From a virus: DNA of 34,862 bases. A program made the translations under genes and the position numbers. Location: positions 1 through 34,862 of IMG/VR virus record IMGVR_UViG_3300035703_000260. One strand, 5' to 3'. Positions 28,004-34,862 of this stretch are shown piece by piece (position 1 is the stretch's first letter; each line of letters starts with the position of its first letter). The notes under the pieces were generated by a model, which was not told the DNA's origin, did not search any database, and saw only the letters and a list, made by a program, of their open reading frames with translations.

Positions 28004-28413
28004 TGGCTGTCGCAACCGTTTCCGAAGTATCGAAAGCTTTGCGCACGGCGCTCGCCGAGATTGATGGTTTGCGGGTGATCGAGTTCATCCCGGATTCGTT
28101 GAACCCACCGATGGCGACCGTCGGTATCGACAATGTTGTTTATCATGGGGCGTTCGGCGCCGGAAACCCGCTGTACCTGTTCACGGTCAGTGTCGTGGTC
28201 GCCAGGGCGTCAGATCGAATCGCCCAGCAGCGCCTGGACAACTTCCTGTCGTGGGATGGTGGGCAGTCGATCAGAGCTGCGATTGAGAAGGACCCGACAT
28301 TATGTGACACGGTCCAAACCTGTCAGGTGACTTCCGGTGGGAATGTCACCTCAATCAATGTTCAGGAAGTCATTTATCTGTCTGTTGAGTTCAATGTTGA
28401 GGTGTATCCGTGA
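28003..28413 (+). CDS. Tail terminator / head-tail joining protein
   Basis: The 136-residue protein begins with a helix (TVSEVSKALRTALAEIDGLR) and continues with a beta sheet containing LYLFTVSVVVARASDRIAQQ, an arrangement typical of tail terminators that cap the tail tube. It lies between the adaptor and the tail tube gene, the expected place. The alternative is a head-completion stopper protein. Confidence 0.62.
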   Translation: MAVATVSEVSKALRTALAEIDGLRVIEFIPDSLNPPMATVGIDNVVYHGAFGAGNPLYLFTVSVVVARASDRIAQQRLDNFLSWDGGQSIRAAIEKDPTLCDTVQTCQVTSGGNVTSINVQEVIYLSVEFNVEVYP

Positions 28414-28574
28414 AATACAAGATTGTGAGCGGTCGGCTGACTGGCGCAGGCCGGATTGTGGATTCTGCTGAGTTGGCTGGGTGTAATATTGATGCGTTGC
28501 TCGATGCGGGTCATATTGTGCCGGTCGAGGCTAAGATCAAACCAGACGTCAAATCTGAGAGTGCAGAGGACTGA
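28410..28574 (+). CDS. Small head-tail region protein
   Basis: The 54-residue product starts at GTG 28410 (GTGA overlap) and reads KYKIVSGRLTGAGRIVDSAE, then IDALLDAGHIVPVEAKIKPD. Short proteins with an xxLLxxGxIxP segment are common between connectors and the tail tube in actinophages. It could be a connector accessory. Two bases separate it from the major tail gene. Confidence 0.6.
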   Translation: MKYKIVSGRLTGAGRIVDSAELAGCNIDALLDAGHIVPVEAKIKPDVKSESAED

Positions 28575-28576
28575 AT

Positions 28577-28984
28577 ATGGCCAAGCTTGTTTTCAACAAT
28601 CCGAAGATCACGATCAACTCGGTTGATCTGACCGATCGGATCGCCCAGGTGTCGCTCAACATGTCGTTCGCCGAAGTGGAAACGACCGCTTTCGGGAATA
28701 CGGCTGTGACGCGGGTTGCAGGCCTCGGTGACCATTCGTTCTCCGCATCATTCCACCAGGATTATGCGTCCAGCGAGGTTGAGCAGACGATCTATCCGCT
28801 GTTGGGTACGACGACTGAAATCACGGTGAAGCCGGTGAACATCACGACCGCAACCGATAATCCGTTGTACACGTTCACGGTTCTCGTGTCCGAGTGGGCG
28901 CCTGTCGCCGGTTCTGTCGGTGATCTGTTGACGGCTGATGTGTCGTGGCCTGTTTCGGGTGGTATTACGAAGACCACTGTCTGA
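28577..28984 (+). CDS. Major tail tube protein
   Basis: This 135-residue beta-rich protein (ITINSVDLTDRIAQVSLNMS, VAGLGDHSFSASFHQDYAS, and NPLYTFTVLVSEWAPVAGSV) has the size and strand pattern of a compact siphovirus tail tube subunit. It forms the hexameric tube through which DNA passes. Position before the tail assembly chaperone fits. The context GCAGAGGA upstream gives a ribosome site. Confidence 0.82.
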   Translation: MAKLVFNNPKITINSVDLTDRIAQVSLNMSFAEVETTAFGNTAVTRVAGLGDHSFSASFHQDYASSEVEQTIYPLLGTTTEITVKPVNITTATDNPLYTFTVLVSEWAPVAGSVGDLLTADVSWPVSGGITKTTV

Positions 28985-29005
28985 TCTGACTGAGGAGGGC
29001 AGCAA

Positions 29006-29314
29006 ATGAGTGGTGTTTCTGGTGTCGGTTTGCGTGTTGAGCATGCCGGCGAAATGATTGATGTGAAGGTGACTCCTCGAGCCGCCGTCAACTTTGAACG
29101 TCATTTCAAGATGCCGTTCAGCAAAATCTTTCGTGACGATCTGTCGATGGAGCATGTGTATTGGTTGGCGTGGGAATGTGTGCGCCTGTCCGGTCGTGTT
29201 GTGAAACCGTTTGACGGGTGGCTTGAGGATTTGGAGAATGTCGGCTGGCAGTTTGAGGATGAGGAGCCGGCCCCTTTAGACGACGGCGCATCAGCGACTC
29301 TTACATCGGATTAG
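29006..29314 (+). CDS. Tail assembly chaperone, short form
   Basis: The 102-residue protein (VEHAGEMIDVKVTPRAAVNF, then PFSKIFRDDLSMEHVYWLAW) lies between the tail tube and tape measure genes, where siphoviruses encode the G/GT chaperone pair. It coats the tape measure during tail assembly. GAGGAGGGC at 28992-29000 is a strong ribosome site. It carries a slippery heptamer near its 3' end from which a longer frameshift product is made. Confidence 0.8.
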   Translation: MSGVSGVGLRVEHAGEMIDVKVTPRAAVNFERHFKMPFSKIFRDDLSMEHVYWLAWECVRLSGRVVKPFDGWLEDLENVGWQFEDEEPAPLDDGASATLTSD

Positions 29315-29445
29315 TCGCGCAGGTCTCGGTGGAGACTGGTATCGGGCCGAATGATTTGCTGGATGCGCCATCCGAGGTGTTTGAGGCGATCGTGGACTAT
29401 CTGCGTCAGAAGACGATTGACTACAATAAGTCAGCAAAAGGATGA
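29006..29445 (+). CDS. Tail assembly chaperone, -1 frameshift product
   Basis: Reading 29006-29278 and then 29278-29445 in the -1 frame gives a 146-residue fusion. The added part reads RRRRISDSYIGLVAQVSVET, then PSEVFEAIVDYLRQKTIDYN, which fills the gap up to the next gene with helical, chaperone-like sequence and no stop codon. This is the standard GT arrangement of siphoviruses. The zero-frame stop (29312-29314) lies inside it. Confidence 0.75.
29272..29278 (+). promoter_or_regulatory. Programmed -1 frameshift slippery heptamer
   Basis: CCCTTTA stands in the exact zero-frame phase X-XXY-YYZ (codons CCT-TTA). A slip of both tRNAs would reread CCC-TTT and enter the open -1 frame. It lies 34 bases before the zero-frame stop of the tail chaperone. 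Confidence 0.72.
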
Positions 29446-29448
29446 TTC

Positions 29449-29829
29449 ATGGCTGGCTCTCCCAACGTTGAAATTGAAGGTTTGAATAAGCTTCTGCGAG
29501 CGTTGGAAAAACTGGATGAGGCCGCCAAAGATAACTTGAAAGAGATCGGGTACAAGGTCGGTGAACTCGTCGCTCAGCAGGCTCGTGAAGAGGTTCCTGT
29601 GTTGTCGGGGGCTTTGCGTGGGACGATCAGGCCGGCGAGGTCGGCTCGAGGTGCGAAGGTTCGTGCCGGTTCAACTCGGGTGCCGTATGCGGGTCCGATT
29701 CATTTCGGGTGGCGTTCCCGGAATATTCGTCCGAACCAGTTCTTGTATCGGGCTGTGGATAAGAATGTGGATCGTGCCCTCGACATGTACCTTGAAGAGG
29801 TGTACAAGATTTGGAATAGGAACGTCTGA
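29449..29829 (+). CDS. HK97 gp10-like tail completion protein
   Basis: The 126-residue protein has the signature VEIEGLNKLLRALEKLDEAA, QQAREEVPVLSGALRGTIRP, and VPYAGPIHFGWRSRNIRPNQ to FLYRAVDKN. This is the HK97 gp10/minor tail completion family, which usually sits just before the tail tube gene. Here it lies between the chaperone and tape measure. It begins three bases after the frameshift product's stop. Its stop overlaps the tape measure start. Confidence 0.8.
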   Translation: MAGSPNVEIEGLNKLLRALEKLDEAAKDNLKEIGYKVGELVAQQAREEVPVLSGALRGTIRPARSARGAKVRAGSTRVPYAGPIHFGWRSRNIRPNQFLYRAVDKNVDRALDMYLEEVYKIWNRNV

Positions 29830-31565
29830 TGGCCGCTAAAACCGCTTCTCTTTCCGTCAACATTATTGCTGATGCAGCGAAGGCTCGAGCCGGCCTCAAG
29901 GAGGCTGAGACAGCGTTCGGGAAGTTTCGTCGTGAGGTCGGCGAAGCCCAAGGCGCAATGGGGAAATTTCAGACGATCTCAAGTTCTGCTTTCGGTTATG
30001 TGAAAGCGAACGCGTTGGCGTTTGCGACGAGCGCAGCTGCCGCTATCGGTGCTTTCGCTGTCAAATCTGTGAAGGATTTCCAGGATTTGGCGTTGGCTGC
30101 CGGCAAGTTTGGTGATGCGACCGGGTTGACCTCGGAGCAGGCGTCAAGGTTTATTGAGGTTGCCGGTGATGTTGGTGTCGAGGCTGGCACTATTGAGAAG
30201 GCTCTCGGTTTCATGAACAAAACGTTGGGGAACTCTCCTCAACTGTTTGAGAAGTTGGGTGTGGAGATTGAGCGCACGTCGTCTGGTGCAGCCGATGTGA
30301 ATGGAACGTTTTTGAATGTTGTTCGCCGGTTGAACGAGATTGATGATCCGGCGAAACGTGCTGCTGCTGCGACCCAGTTGTTGGGTCGTGGTTGGATGGA
30401 GTTGTCTGAGATCGTCGGCATGGGTGCTGATGAGTTGTCGGCCAGTTTGGCGTCGGTCGCTGATTCAAAAGTGATTGATGATGAGGAGGTTCGCAAGGCC
30501 CGAGAGTTCCGTGCTGCGATTGATGAGTTGACGGACAGGTTTGAGGGGTTTGCGAATCAGTTGGGTGAGTCGGTTGTGCCGGCTTTGACTGAGGTGTTGA
30601 AGTTTGTTGATTTGATTTCTGGTGGGGATATTTCTGGTGGCGCTTTGACTCGGATCGCTGAACAATTTGATGATGACGATTTCATCAACAATGTGAAGGC
30701 GATTAAGGATGAGCAGAACTTTTTGAATGAGGCATGGAAGCAGGGTTATCGGGCGCAGATTGATGCTCAGAGTGCTTCGGCCAAGTTGAAGATTTCAATG
30801 GAGCAGCAGGCTGCTGCCGTTGAGGCTGCTCGACTTGAGTGGGATGCGTTCCGGACTGGTTTGAACATCAGGGCTGAGTCGATTCGTTTGACGCAGGATA
30901 TTGAGGATTTCCGTACGAAGTGGGCTGGGACGACGGAGGAGGCGAAACGGAAGAGTCGTGAGTATCAGCTGGAGTTGATTGCGATTCAAACCCAGTTGGC
31001 GAATTCGGCGTTGGCGATCGCTGGTTTGGCGACGGTTGCGCAGAATACGCGTATCCGGTTGTTGATTGAGACTGGCCAGTTGGAGCGGGCGTTGTCGTTG
31101 ATTGGGGCGATTCAGGCTGGGATGAATAATCTTGCTGGTTCTGTGACGCCGGATCGTGTGGAACGGATTTTGGGTCAGGCCCCACCACCGCCACCTCGAG
31201 CTGCTGCTCCTCCACCGAAGGCTCCTGCGAAGGCTCCTGCGAAAGCGCCTGCTAAGACCCCGCCGAAACCTGTTCCGGGGAAGACTGTTCAGACGAGACG
31301 TATCCCTGGTTTGGCTGCGGGTGGAACGTTGCTGTCATCTGGTGGTGTGATTGTCGGCGAGTTCGGCCCGGAACTGTTGAACCTTCCTCGAGGTGCATCA
31401 GTAACACCGAACATCCCTCAACGGATGGCTGGTGGCGGTCAGACGATCATCAACATCCAAGTTCAGGCCGGGCTGGTGTCGTCACCGGATCAGGTTGGGA
31501 AACAGATTATTGAGGCGATCAAACGAGCTGAGCGTCGTTCAGGTCAGGTGTTTGTGAACACATGA
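29829..31565 (+). CDS. Tape measure protein
   Basis: This 578-residue, mostly helical protein begins LSVNIIADAAKARAGLKEAE and has an Ala-rich hydrophobic stretch (YVKANALAFATSAAAAIGAF). Long helical regions follow, then a Pro/Ala/Lys repeat zone (PPPPPRAAAPPPKAPAKAPA) and a C-terminal IINIQVQAGLVSSPDQVGKQ. At the usual 0.15 nm per residue it would set a tail of roughly 85-90 nm, an estimate from the general rule. The Pro-Ala-Lys zone is often the flexible or cleaved end. It overlaps the next gene by ATGA. Confidence 0.85.
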   Translation: MAAKTASLSVNIIADAAKARAGLKEAETAFGKFRREVGEAQGAMGKFQTISSSAFGYVKANALAFATSAAAAIGAFAVKSVKDFQDLALAAGKFGDATGLTSEQASRFIEVAGDVGVEAGTIEKALGFMNKTLGNSPQLFEKLGVEIERTSSGAADVNGTFLNVVRRLNEIDDPAKRAAAATQLLGRGWMELSEIVGMGADELSASLASVADSKVIDDEEVRKAREFRAAIDELTDRFEGFANQLGESVVPALTEVLKFVDLISGGDISGGALTRIAEQFDDDDFINNVKAIKDEQNFLNEAWKQGYRAQIDAQSASAKLKISMEQQAAAVEAARLEWDAFRTGLNIRAESIRLTQDIEDFRTKWAGTTEEAKRKSREYQLELIAIQTQLANSALAIAGLATVAQNTRIRLLIETGQLERALSLIGAIQAGMNNLAGSVTPDRVERILGQAPPPPPRAAAPPPKAPAKAPAKAPAKTPPKPVPGKTVQTRRIPGLAAGGTLLSSGGVIVGEFGPELLNLPRGASVTPNIPQRMAGGGQTIINIQVQAGLVSSPDQVGKQIIEAIKRAERRSGQVFVNT

Positions 31566-32695
31566 GCACTCCTGACGTTGAACTTTATTATTGGACTGGC
31601 TCCAATTACACGTCGTTCAATGCGCCTATCCAGTCGATGACAATCTCTCGAGGCCGGTCACGACAATTGAACCGGTATGAGTCCGGGTCGGCGACAATCA
31701 ACTTCTATAACGCTGACCGCAAACTTGACCCGTTGAACACATCGTCTCCGTACAACAGTCTTATTGTTCCTCGAGTTGAGTTTCAGATCAAAGCGGATTC
31801 AACACCAATTTTTACTGGTGTTGTCACCGACTGGGATTTGTCATATGACATCACCGGTCAGGATACGGCGACAGCATATTGCTCTGATGCGATGACTGTT
31901 CTCGCAAACTATGTTTTCACGTCACCAACTTCTTTCCTTGGGGGTTCTTGCGGGGATCGTTTTCAGGATGTGTTGGATCATTTCAATTATCCGGGTGCAA
32001 CAGATTTGGATCCTGGGAACGCAAATTTGGCTGCTGATGTCGTGGAACCTGATGTCCAATGCATTGACTATCTGTTTAATATTGCGCAGTCTGACGCCGG
32101 AAACTTTTTTATTGCTGCCGACGGTGATGTGACGTTCGCTGGTCGTTACGGTGGAAGCCTGACAGCGGAGGTCGCTTTTGCTGATGACGGTACTGGGATC
32201 GAATATTCAGCGTTGCAGAATCAATATGGTGATGAGCTTCTTTTCAATCAGGTGTATGTTGCGTCTTCTGCCGGTTCCACAACATTGCAGAACACAACAT
32301 CAATCAATTCTTTTGGTTTGAGTGTTTTGTCGTTGCCTGATTTAGAAAATGCGTTTGTTGTTGATCTGATCGGTATCGCTACTTATTATTTGGATTATTA
32401 CGGTGAGCCTGCTGTGAGGTTTACTGGGTTGCAGGTCGAGTTGGCCGGTTTGAGTTCAGCTGATGTTGAGGATATTTTGGGTTTGGATTTGGCTGATCCT
32501 GTGACTGTGAAACGATCGTTTGCGGTTGGTTCTCCGTCTTCAGTGACACAGAATTTGGTTGTGACTGGTATCAACCATCAAATTCGTCCTGGTTCCCATG
32601 TTGTAAAATTTACGTTTGAGCCGTCAACATATTTTGATCGTTTTGTTCTGGATAGTTCAACTGCTGGTATTTTGAATACCGATTTGTTGGGTTAG
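31562..32695 (+). CDS. Minor tail / baseplate hub protein
   Basis: The 377-residue protein follows the tape measure gene and is rich in beta structure: SMTISRGRSRQLNRYESGSA, FYNADRKLDPLNTSSPYNSL, PIFTGVVTDWDLSYD, and FFIAADGDVTFAGRYGG. The N-terminal pattern is typical of minor tail proteins that join the tube end to the receptor-binding structure. No enzymatic motif seen. The 3' part is AT-richer than the neighbours. Confidence 0.72.
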   Translation: MSTPDVELYYWTGSNYTSFNAPIQSMTISRGRSRQLNRYESGSATINFYNADRKLDPLNTSSPYNSLIVPRVEFQIKADSTPIFTGVVTDWDLSYDITGQDTATAYCSDAMTVLANYVFTSPTSFLGGSCGDRFQDVLDHFNYPGATDLDPGNANLAADVVEPDVQCIDYLFNIAQSDAGNFFIAADGDVTFAGRYGGSLTAEVAFADDGTGIEYSALQNQYGDELLFNQVYVASSAGSTTLQNTTSINSFGLSVLSLPDLENAFVVDLIGIATYYLDYYGEPAVRFTGLQVELAGLSSADVEDILGLDLADPVTVKRSFAVGSPSSVTQNLVVTGINHQIRPGSHVVKFTFEPSTYFDRFVLDSSTAGILNTDLLG

Positions 32696-32704
32696 GAGAA
32701 GCTG

Positions 32705-33199
32705 ATGGCAACTTTTGGGACGTTTACTTCTGGGCAGGTGTTGACTGCTGCAGAGTTGAATAGTGCTGGTGCTTGGCAGGCTTACACTCCAACTTGGACT
32801 CAGTCGGCGACGATCACGAAAACTGTTGATTGGGCGAGGTATACACAGTTGGGGAAGTGGGTCCATGGTTCGGTCAAGATGACAGCTTCTTCTGCCGGGA
32901 CTGCGAACAATAAGATGCTGGTTGGTTTGCCTGTGAATGCGAGCGCCGACAATTTCATTGTTGGTTCAATGGTGATGAAATTTGTGGGAGGAGCAGCGGA
33001 GCATTACTGGTTTTATACCGCCCTATATGATTCAGCGAGTTCACTAGCGTTTTCTCCAGCAGAATCAGGTAACAATATTTACAGAAGTAATGATAAAAGA
33101 TTCGGTCAGGATTTCACGATTGGTGGTACAGCAAAAACTGGGGTCACGATTGCTTCCGGTGACATCATTTGGATCCAATTTTCTTACGAGGCTTCATGA
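32705..33199 (+). CDS. Minor tail / tip structural protein
   Basis: The 164-residue protein starts FGTFTSGQVLTAAELNSAGA, then WQAYTPTWTQSATITKTVDW, then YTQLGKWVHGSVKMTASSAG. This tandem (anchor followed by a Trp-rich beta domain) is frequent in small phage tip and fibre proteins. Bases 32990-33150 are visibly AT-rich, again suggesting exchange of the exposed domain. Ribosome site GGAGAAG (32695-32701) precedes ATG 32705. Confidence 0.65.
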   Translation: MATFGTFTSGQVLTAAELNSAGAWQAYTPTWTQSATITKTVDWARYTQLGKWVHGSVKMTASSAGTANNKMLVGLPVNASADNFIVGSMVMKFVGGAAEHYWFYTALYDSASSLAFSPAESGNNIYRSNDKRFGQDFTIGGTAKTGVTIASGDIIWIQFSYEAS

Positions 33200-33888
33200 T
33201 GTTGTTTCCGTCCGGTTATGGCTCGACGATGGTCGATATTGATGAGTTGTTTAGGCGGCATCATCAGGCGAAGATGCATCCTGAGTACGCTCGACGGCTC
33301 AGAGCGTGGTTGATCAGCCATGAGGGGCGGATTGGTATTGGTGGTTCGTGGCGGGCTGTTCAGCCGGTGAAACCTGGTTTCGCCCCTCCGGGTAAGAGTT
33401 TTCATGAGAGTCAGCAGTTCAAGTCTGGTTCCTGGTTTGCTGCGGTGGATTTGGTGCATGTGAATCCTGGTGGGAAGCATCGTGCGCCGAAATGGGATGA
33501 GGTGCCGAAGAAGGGTTCTCCCGAGGCGAAACGGTGGGGGTTGCATTGTAATGTGACGAGGCCGTCGGAGCCGTGGCATTTGCAGCCGATCGAGATTGAT
33601 GGGTTTCGTGGTTGGGTGCGTGCCGGCCGTCCGGAACCTCAAGCCGGGTATCCGCTCCCTGGTGCAGCTCCGGCCCCGGCTCCTGCTGGTCCGGTGTATC
33701 CGGGTCAGCCGTTGCGTCTCGGCTCTCGAGGTGAAGCCGTCAAACACGTTCAGCGTGTCGTCGGCGCAACCCAGGACGGCGATTACGGTCTGGCGACGGA
33801 GCGTCGAGTGAAAGCGTGGCAGAAGCAGCGTGGCATGTTCGTTGATGGTGTTGTCGGGCCGGTGACATGGAAAGCCATGTTTGGGTGA
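33196..33888 (+). CDS. Endolysin: M15-like peptidase plus peptidoglycan-binding domain
   Basis: The 230-residue protein has a VanY/M15-type N-terminal domain with SFHESQQF (His70), AAVDLV (Asp85) and SEPWHLQP (Glu125, His128), the zinc ligands and catalytic Glu of D-Ala-D-Ala-type or L-Ala-D-Glu peptidases. A Pro/Ala linker (GAAPAPAPAGP) leads to a PG_binding_1 domain (residues about 165-230; LRLGSRGEAVKHVQRVVGAT, DGVVGPVTWKAMFG). It should cut peptide stems of the wall during lysis. ATG 33196 overlaps the upstream stop. Holin candidates follow. Confidence 0.82.
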   Translation: MMLFPSGYGSTMVDIDELFRRHHQAKMHPEYARRLRAWLISHEGRIGIGGSWRAVQPVKPGFAPPGKSFHESQQFKSGSWFAAVDLVHVNPGGKHRAPKWDEVPKKGSPEAKRWGLHCNVTRPSEPWHLQPIEIDGFRGWVRAGRPEPQAGYPLPGAAPAPAPAGPVYPGQPLRLGSRGEAVKHVQRVVGATQDGDYGLATERRVKAWQKQRGMFVDGVVGPVTWKAMFG

Positions 33889-34133
33889 TCATCGTGGATG
33901 AGCCTGAGCTGATTCGGGAGGCATACCGGAGAGCTTGGCGCTATCGGCTGGACAAGATCGCCGATTACATGTTCCTCGATCATCCTGATTTGGACTCGAA
34001 CCAGGATTCGGTGCTGCTCACCGAGGAGGATCTAAACGAGTTGCATTGGTTGGATTCGGAGATCGGTATTGAGCATGTGACTGGCAGGCATCGGTCTGGC
34101 TGTCCGACCGGTTGCATGTACAGGGAACGCTGA
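33885..34133 (+). CDS. Hypothetical protein in lysis cassette
   Basis: The 82-residue acidic product starts at GTG 33885, which overlaps the endolysin stop as GTGA, the same junction used across this genome. A longer start at ATG 33867 is possible. It reads DEPELIREAYRRAWRYRLDK, then TEEDLNELHWLDSEIGIEHV, with two cysteines near the end. No family recognised; it may assist the endolysin or neighbour membrane proteins. Confidence 0.55.
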   Translation: MIIVDEPELIREAYRRAWRYRLDKIADYMFLDHPDLDSNQDSVLLTEEDLNELHWLDSEIGIEHVTGRHRSGCPTGCMYRER

Positions 34134-34375
34134 TGCCACCCTGGAAACATCGACGCCGACTGATCTACGCCACCTGCTGTCTTGCTGCAGGAATGATCAT
34201 TTTTGCTGCTGCAACATGGCGTTCTGATACTGGTGTATCAACACAACTGATCGTCGGTGGGGTTTCGCTATTATCGATAGTAATAACCGCATACACCGGC
34301 TTCGCAACATTCGAGGACACTCGACTTTGGGGCCAGCAAATACGAGAAGAGGATGAGCATGTTGAACAAGGATGA
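34133..34375 (+). CDS. Holin candidate (two membrane spans)
   Basis: The 80-residue protein has two hydrophobic spans (LIYATCCLAAGMIIFAAATW and LIVGGVSLLSIVITAYTGFA) separated by a short polar loop, preceded by a basic N-terminus (KHRRR) and followed by an acidic tail. Two spans and small size next to an endolysin are the classical holin profile. TGATG couples it to the previous gene. Whether it or the next membrane protein forms the lesion is not decided by sequence. Confidence 0.6.
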   Translation: MPPWKHRRRLIYATCCLAAGMIIFAAATWRSDTGVSTQLIVGGVSLLSIVITAYTGFATFEDTRLWGQQIREEDEHVEQG

Positions 34376-34598
34376 TCTGCTGGTTTCGTTGCGTCGCACA
34401 TTGGTGCCGATGATTGTCGGTTTGGTTGCCGGCTCGTTTCTGGGTGGATATGTGAATCCAGATGCGTTGGATGAGGTTGTGACCGGCGCTGTCACAGCTG
34501 TGTATTACCTGGTGGTTCGACTGTTGGAGTCGAAGGTTCCGGCGTTCGGTGTGCTTCTCGGTTCGAGGAAGCAGCCTGTGTATCTTGATCCGAAATGA
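34353..34598 (+). CDS. Holin-like actinophage membrane protein
   Basis: The 81-residue product contains LRRTLVPMIVGLVAGSFLGG, then VVTGAVTAVYYLVVRLLESK and a short basic tail (GSRKQPVYLDPK). The layout Arg-Thr-x-Val-Pro before the first span and Tyr-Tyr-Leu-x-x-Arg-x-x-Glu in the second is familiar from actinophage lysis cassettes. GAAGAGG precedes ATG 34353. It overlaps the genes on both sides. Confidence 0.65.
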   Translation: MSMLNKDDLLVSLRRTLVPMIVGLVAGSFLGGYVNPDALDEVVTGAVTAVYYLVVRLLESKVPAFGVLLGSRKQPVYLDPK

Positions 34599-34798
34599 TC
34601 TGGGAGTTTGTGATCGGCCCGGTTGCGGTCGCTCTCATCGGTGGTCCTTTGATGGTCGTGTTCCGTCGGTTTGATCGTCGCAACACCGAGCAGCACGGTG
34701 AGAATCTGAACGTGTTGAGGTCGATTGAAGGCAAAATTGAGAAGTTGGACACTCGTATGGATGATCATATTGAGTGGCATATGAAGAAGGGCAAGTGA
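34595..34798 (+). CDS. Small membrane protein with coiled-coil tail
   Basis: The 67-residue product has one N-terminal span (FVIGPVAVALIGGPLMVVF) and a cytoplasmic coiled coil (NVLRSIEGKIEKLDTRMDDH). This is typical of third members of lysis cassettes, sometimes called holin-like or antiholin. Its last 53 bases are repeated at the start of the window. It ends directly before the baseplate gene of the next turn. Confidence 0.6.
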   Translation: MIWEFVIGPVAVALIGGPLMVVFRRFDRRNTEQHGENLNVLRSIEGKIEKLDTRMDDHIEWHMKKGK

Positions 34799-34862
34799 AT
34801 GGGTTGTGTCGCCGGTCAGTACAACATTGTTGCGGATCAGGGTGCGACGTTCTCTCGTAATT
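34746..34862. repeat. Terminal direct repeat, copy 2 (circular closure)
   Basis: Identical to 1-117. Bases 34799-34862 are the truncated start of the baseplate-type gene that is complete at 54-407, so this end should be trimmed before circularising. Confidence 0.9.

Overview
The window is one complete bacteriophage genome. Bases 34746-34862 repeat bases 1-117 exactly, so the molecule closes as a circle of 34,745 bp. Essentially every supportable gene is on the + strand, and most neighbours touch through ATGA, GTGA or TGATG stop/start overlaps. Terminase, HK97-type portal, S78 protease, HK97-fold capsid, connectors, tail tube, frameshifted tail chaperone and a 578-residue tape measure define a long non-contractile-tailed phage (siphovirus-type Caudoviricetes). 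Two WhiB-like proteins point to an actinobacterial host. A Thr-rich linker ending in Leu-Pro-Pro and a GC content a little above 50 percent would fit an aquatic member such as Acidimicrobiia, but that is inference. I see no integrase, excisionase, CI-like repressor, partition gene, DNA polymerase, tRNA or CRISPR array.

Layout. 54-3641: baseplate-type protein, collagen-like fibre and two tiny fibre-adjacent genes. 3651-6783: a glycosyltransferase, a putative HTH protein, a metallophosphoesterase, an AT-rich HNH endonuclease and two small genes. 6784-6913: a hairpin and promoter-like boundary. 6914-9895: small proteins, an SLT-type lytic enzyme, a RecB/Cas4-type exonuclease and an SSB-like protein. 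10000-13500: small genes including both WhiB proteins and a resolvase-like nuclease. 13522-16257: a primase-polymerase/DUF3987 helicase fusion whose 3' end carries an origin-like cluster of short repeats and two perfect DnaA boxes. 16262-18720: HNH/P-loop protein and terminase. 18713-23019: portal, protease and capsid. 23039-23890: a self-contained promoter-FAS1 gene-terminator unit. 23929-27364: a small gene, three glycosyltransferase genes and a methyltransferase. 27392-33199: connectors and tail. 33196-34798: endolysin and three membrane-protein candidates for holins, joining the fibre region across the circle.

How it works together. The replication block (PrimPol-helicase, exonuclease, SSB-like protein, resolvase) has no polymerase of its own, so host polymerase is presumably recruited, possibly through DnaA at the candidate origin. 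Strand composition flips sharply from C-rich to G-rich near 16.66 kb, just downstream of that origin. Terminase with the neighbouring HNH protein packages the DNA. The glycosyltransferases plus methyltransferase sit inside the head gene block and probably decorate the virion with sugars taken from the host. The most distinctive features are the origin-like cluster, the FAS1 moron, the head-embedded glycosylation cassette and the protease with a large N-terminal extension and a likely internal start.
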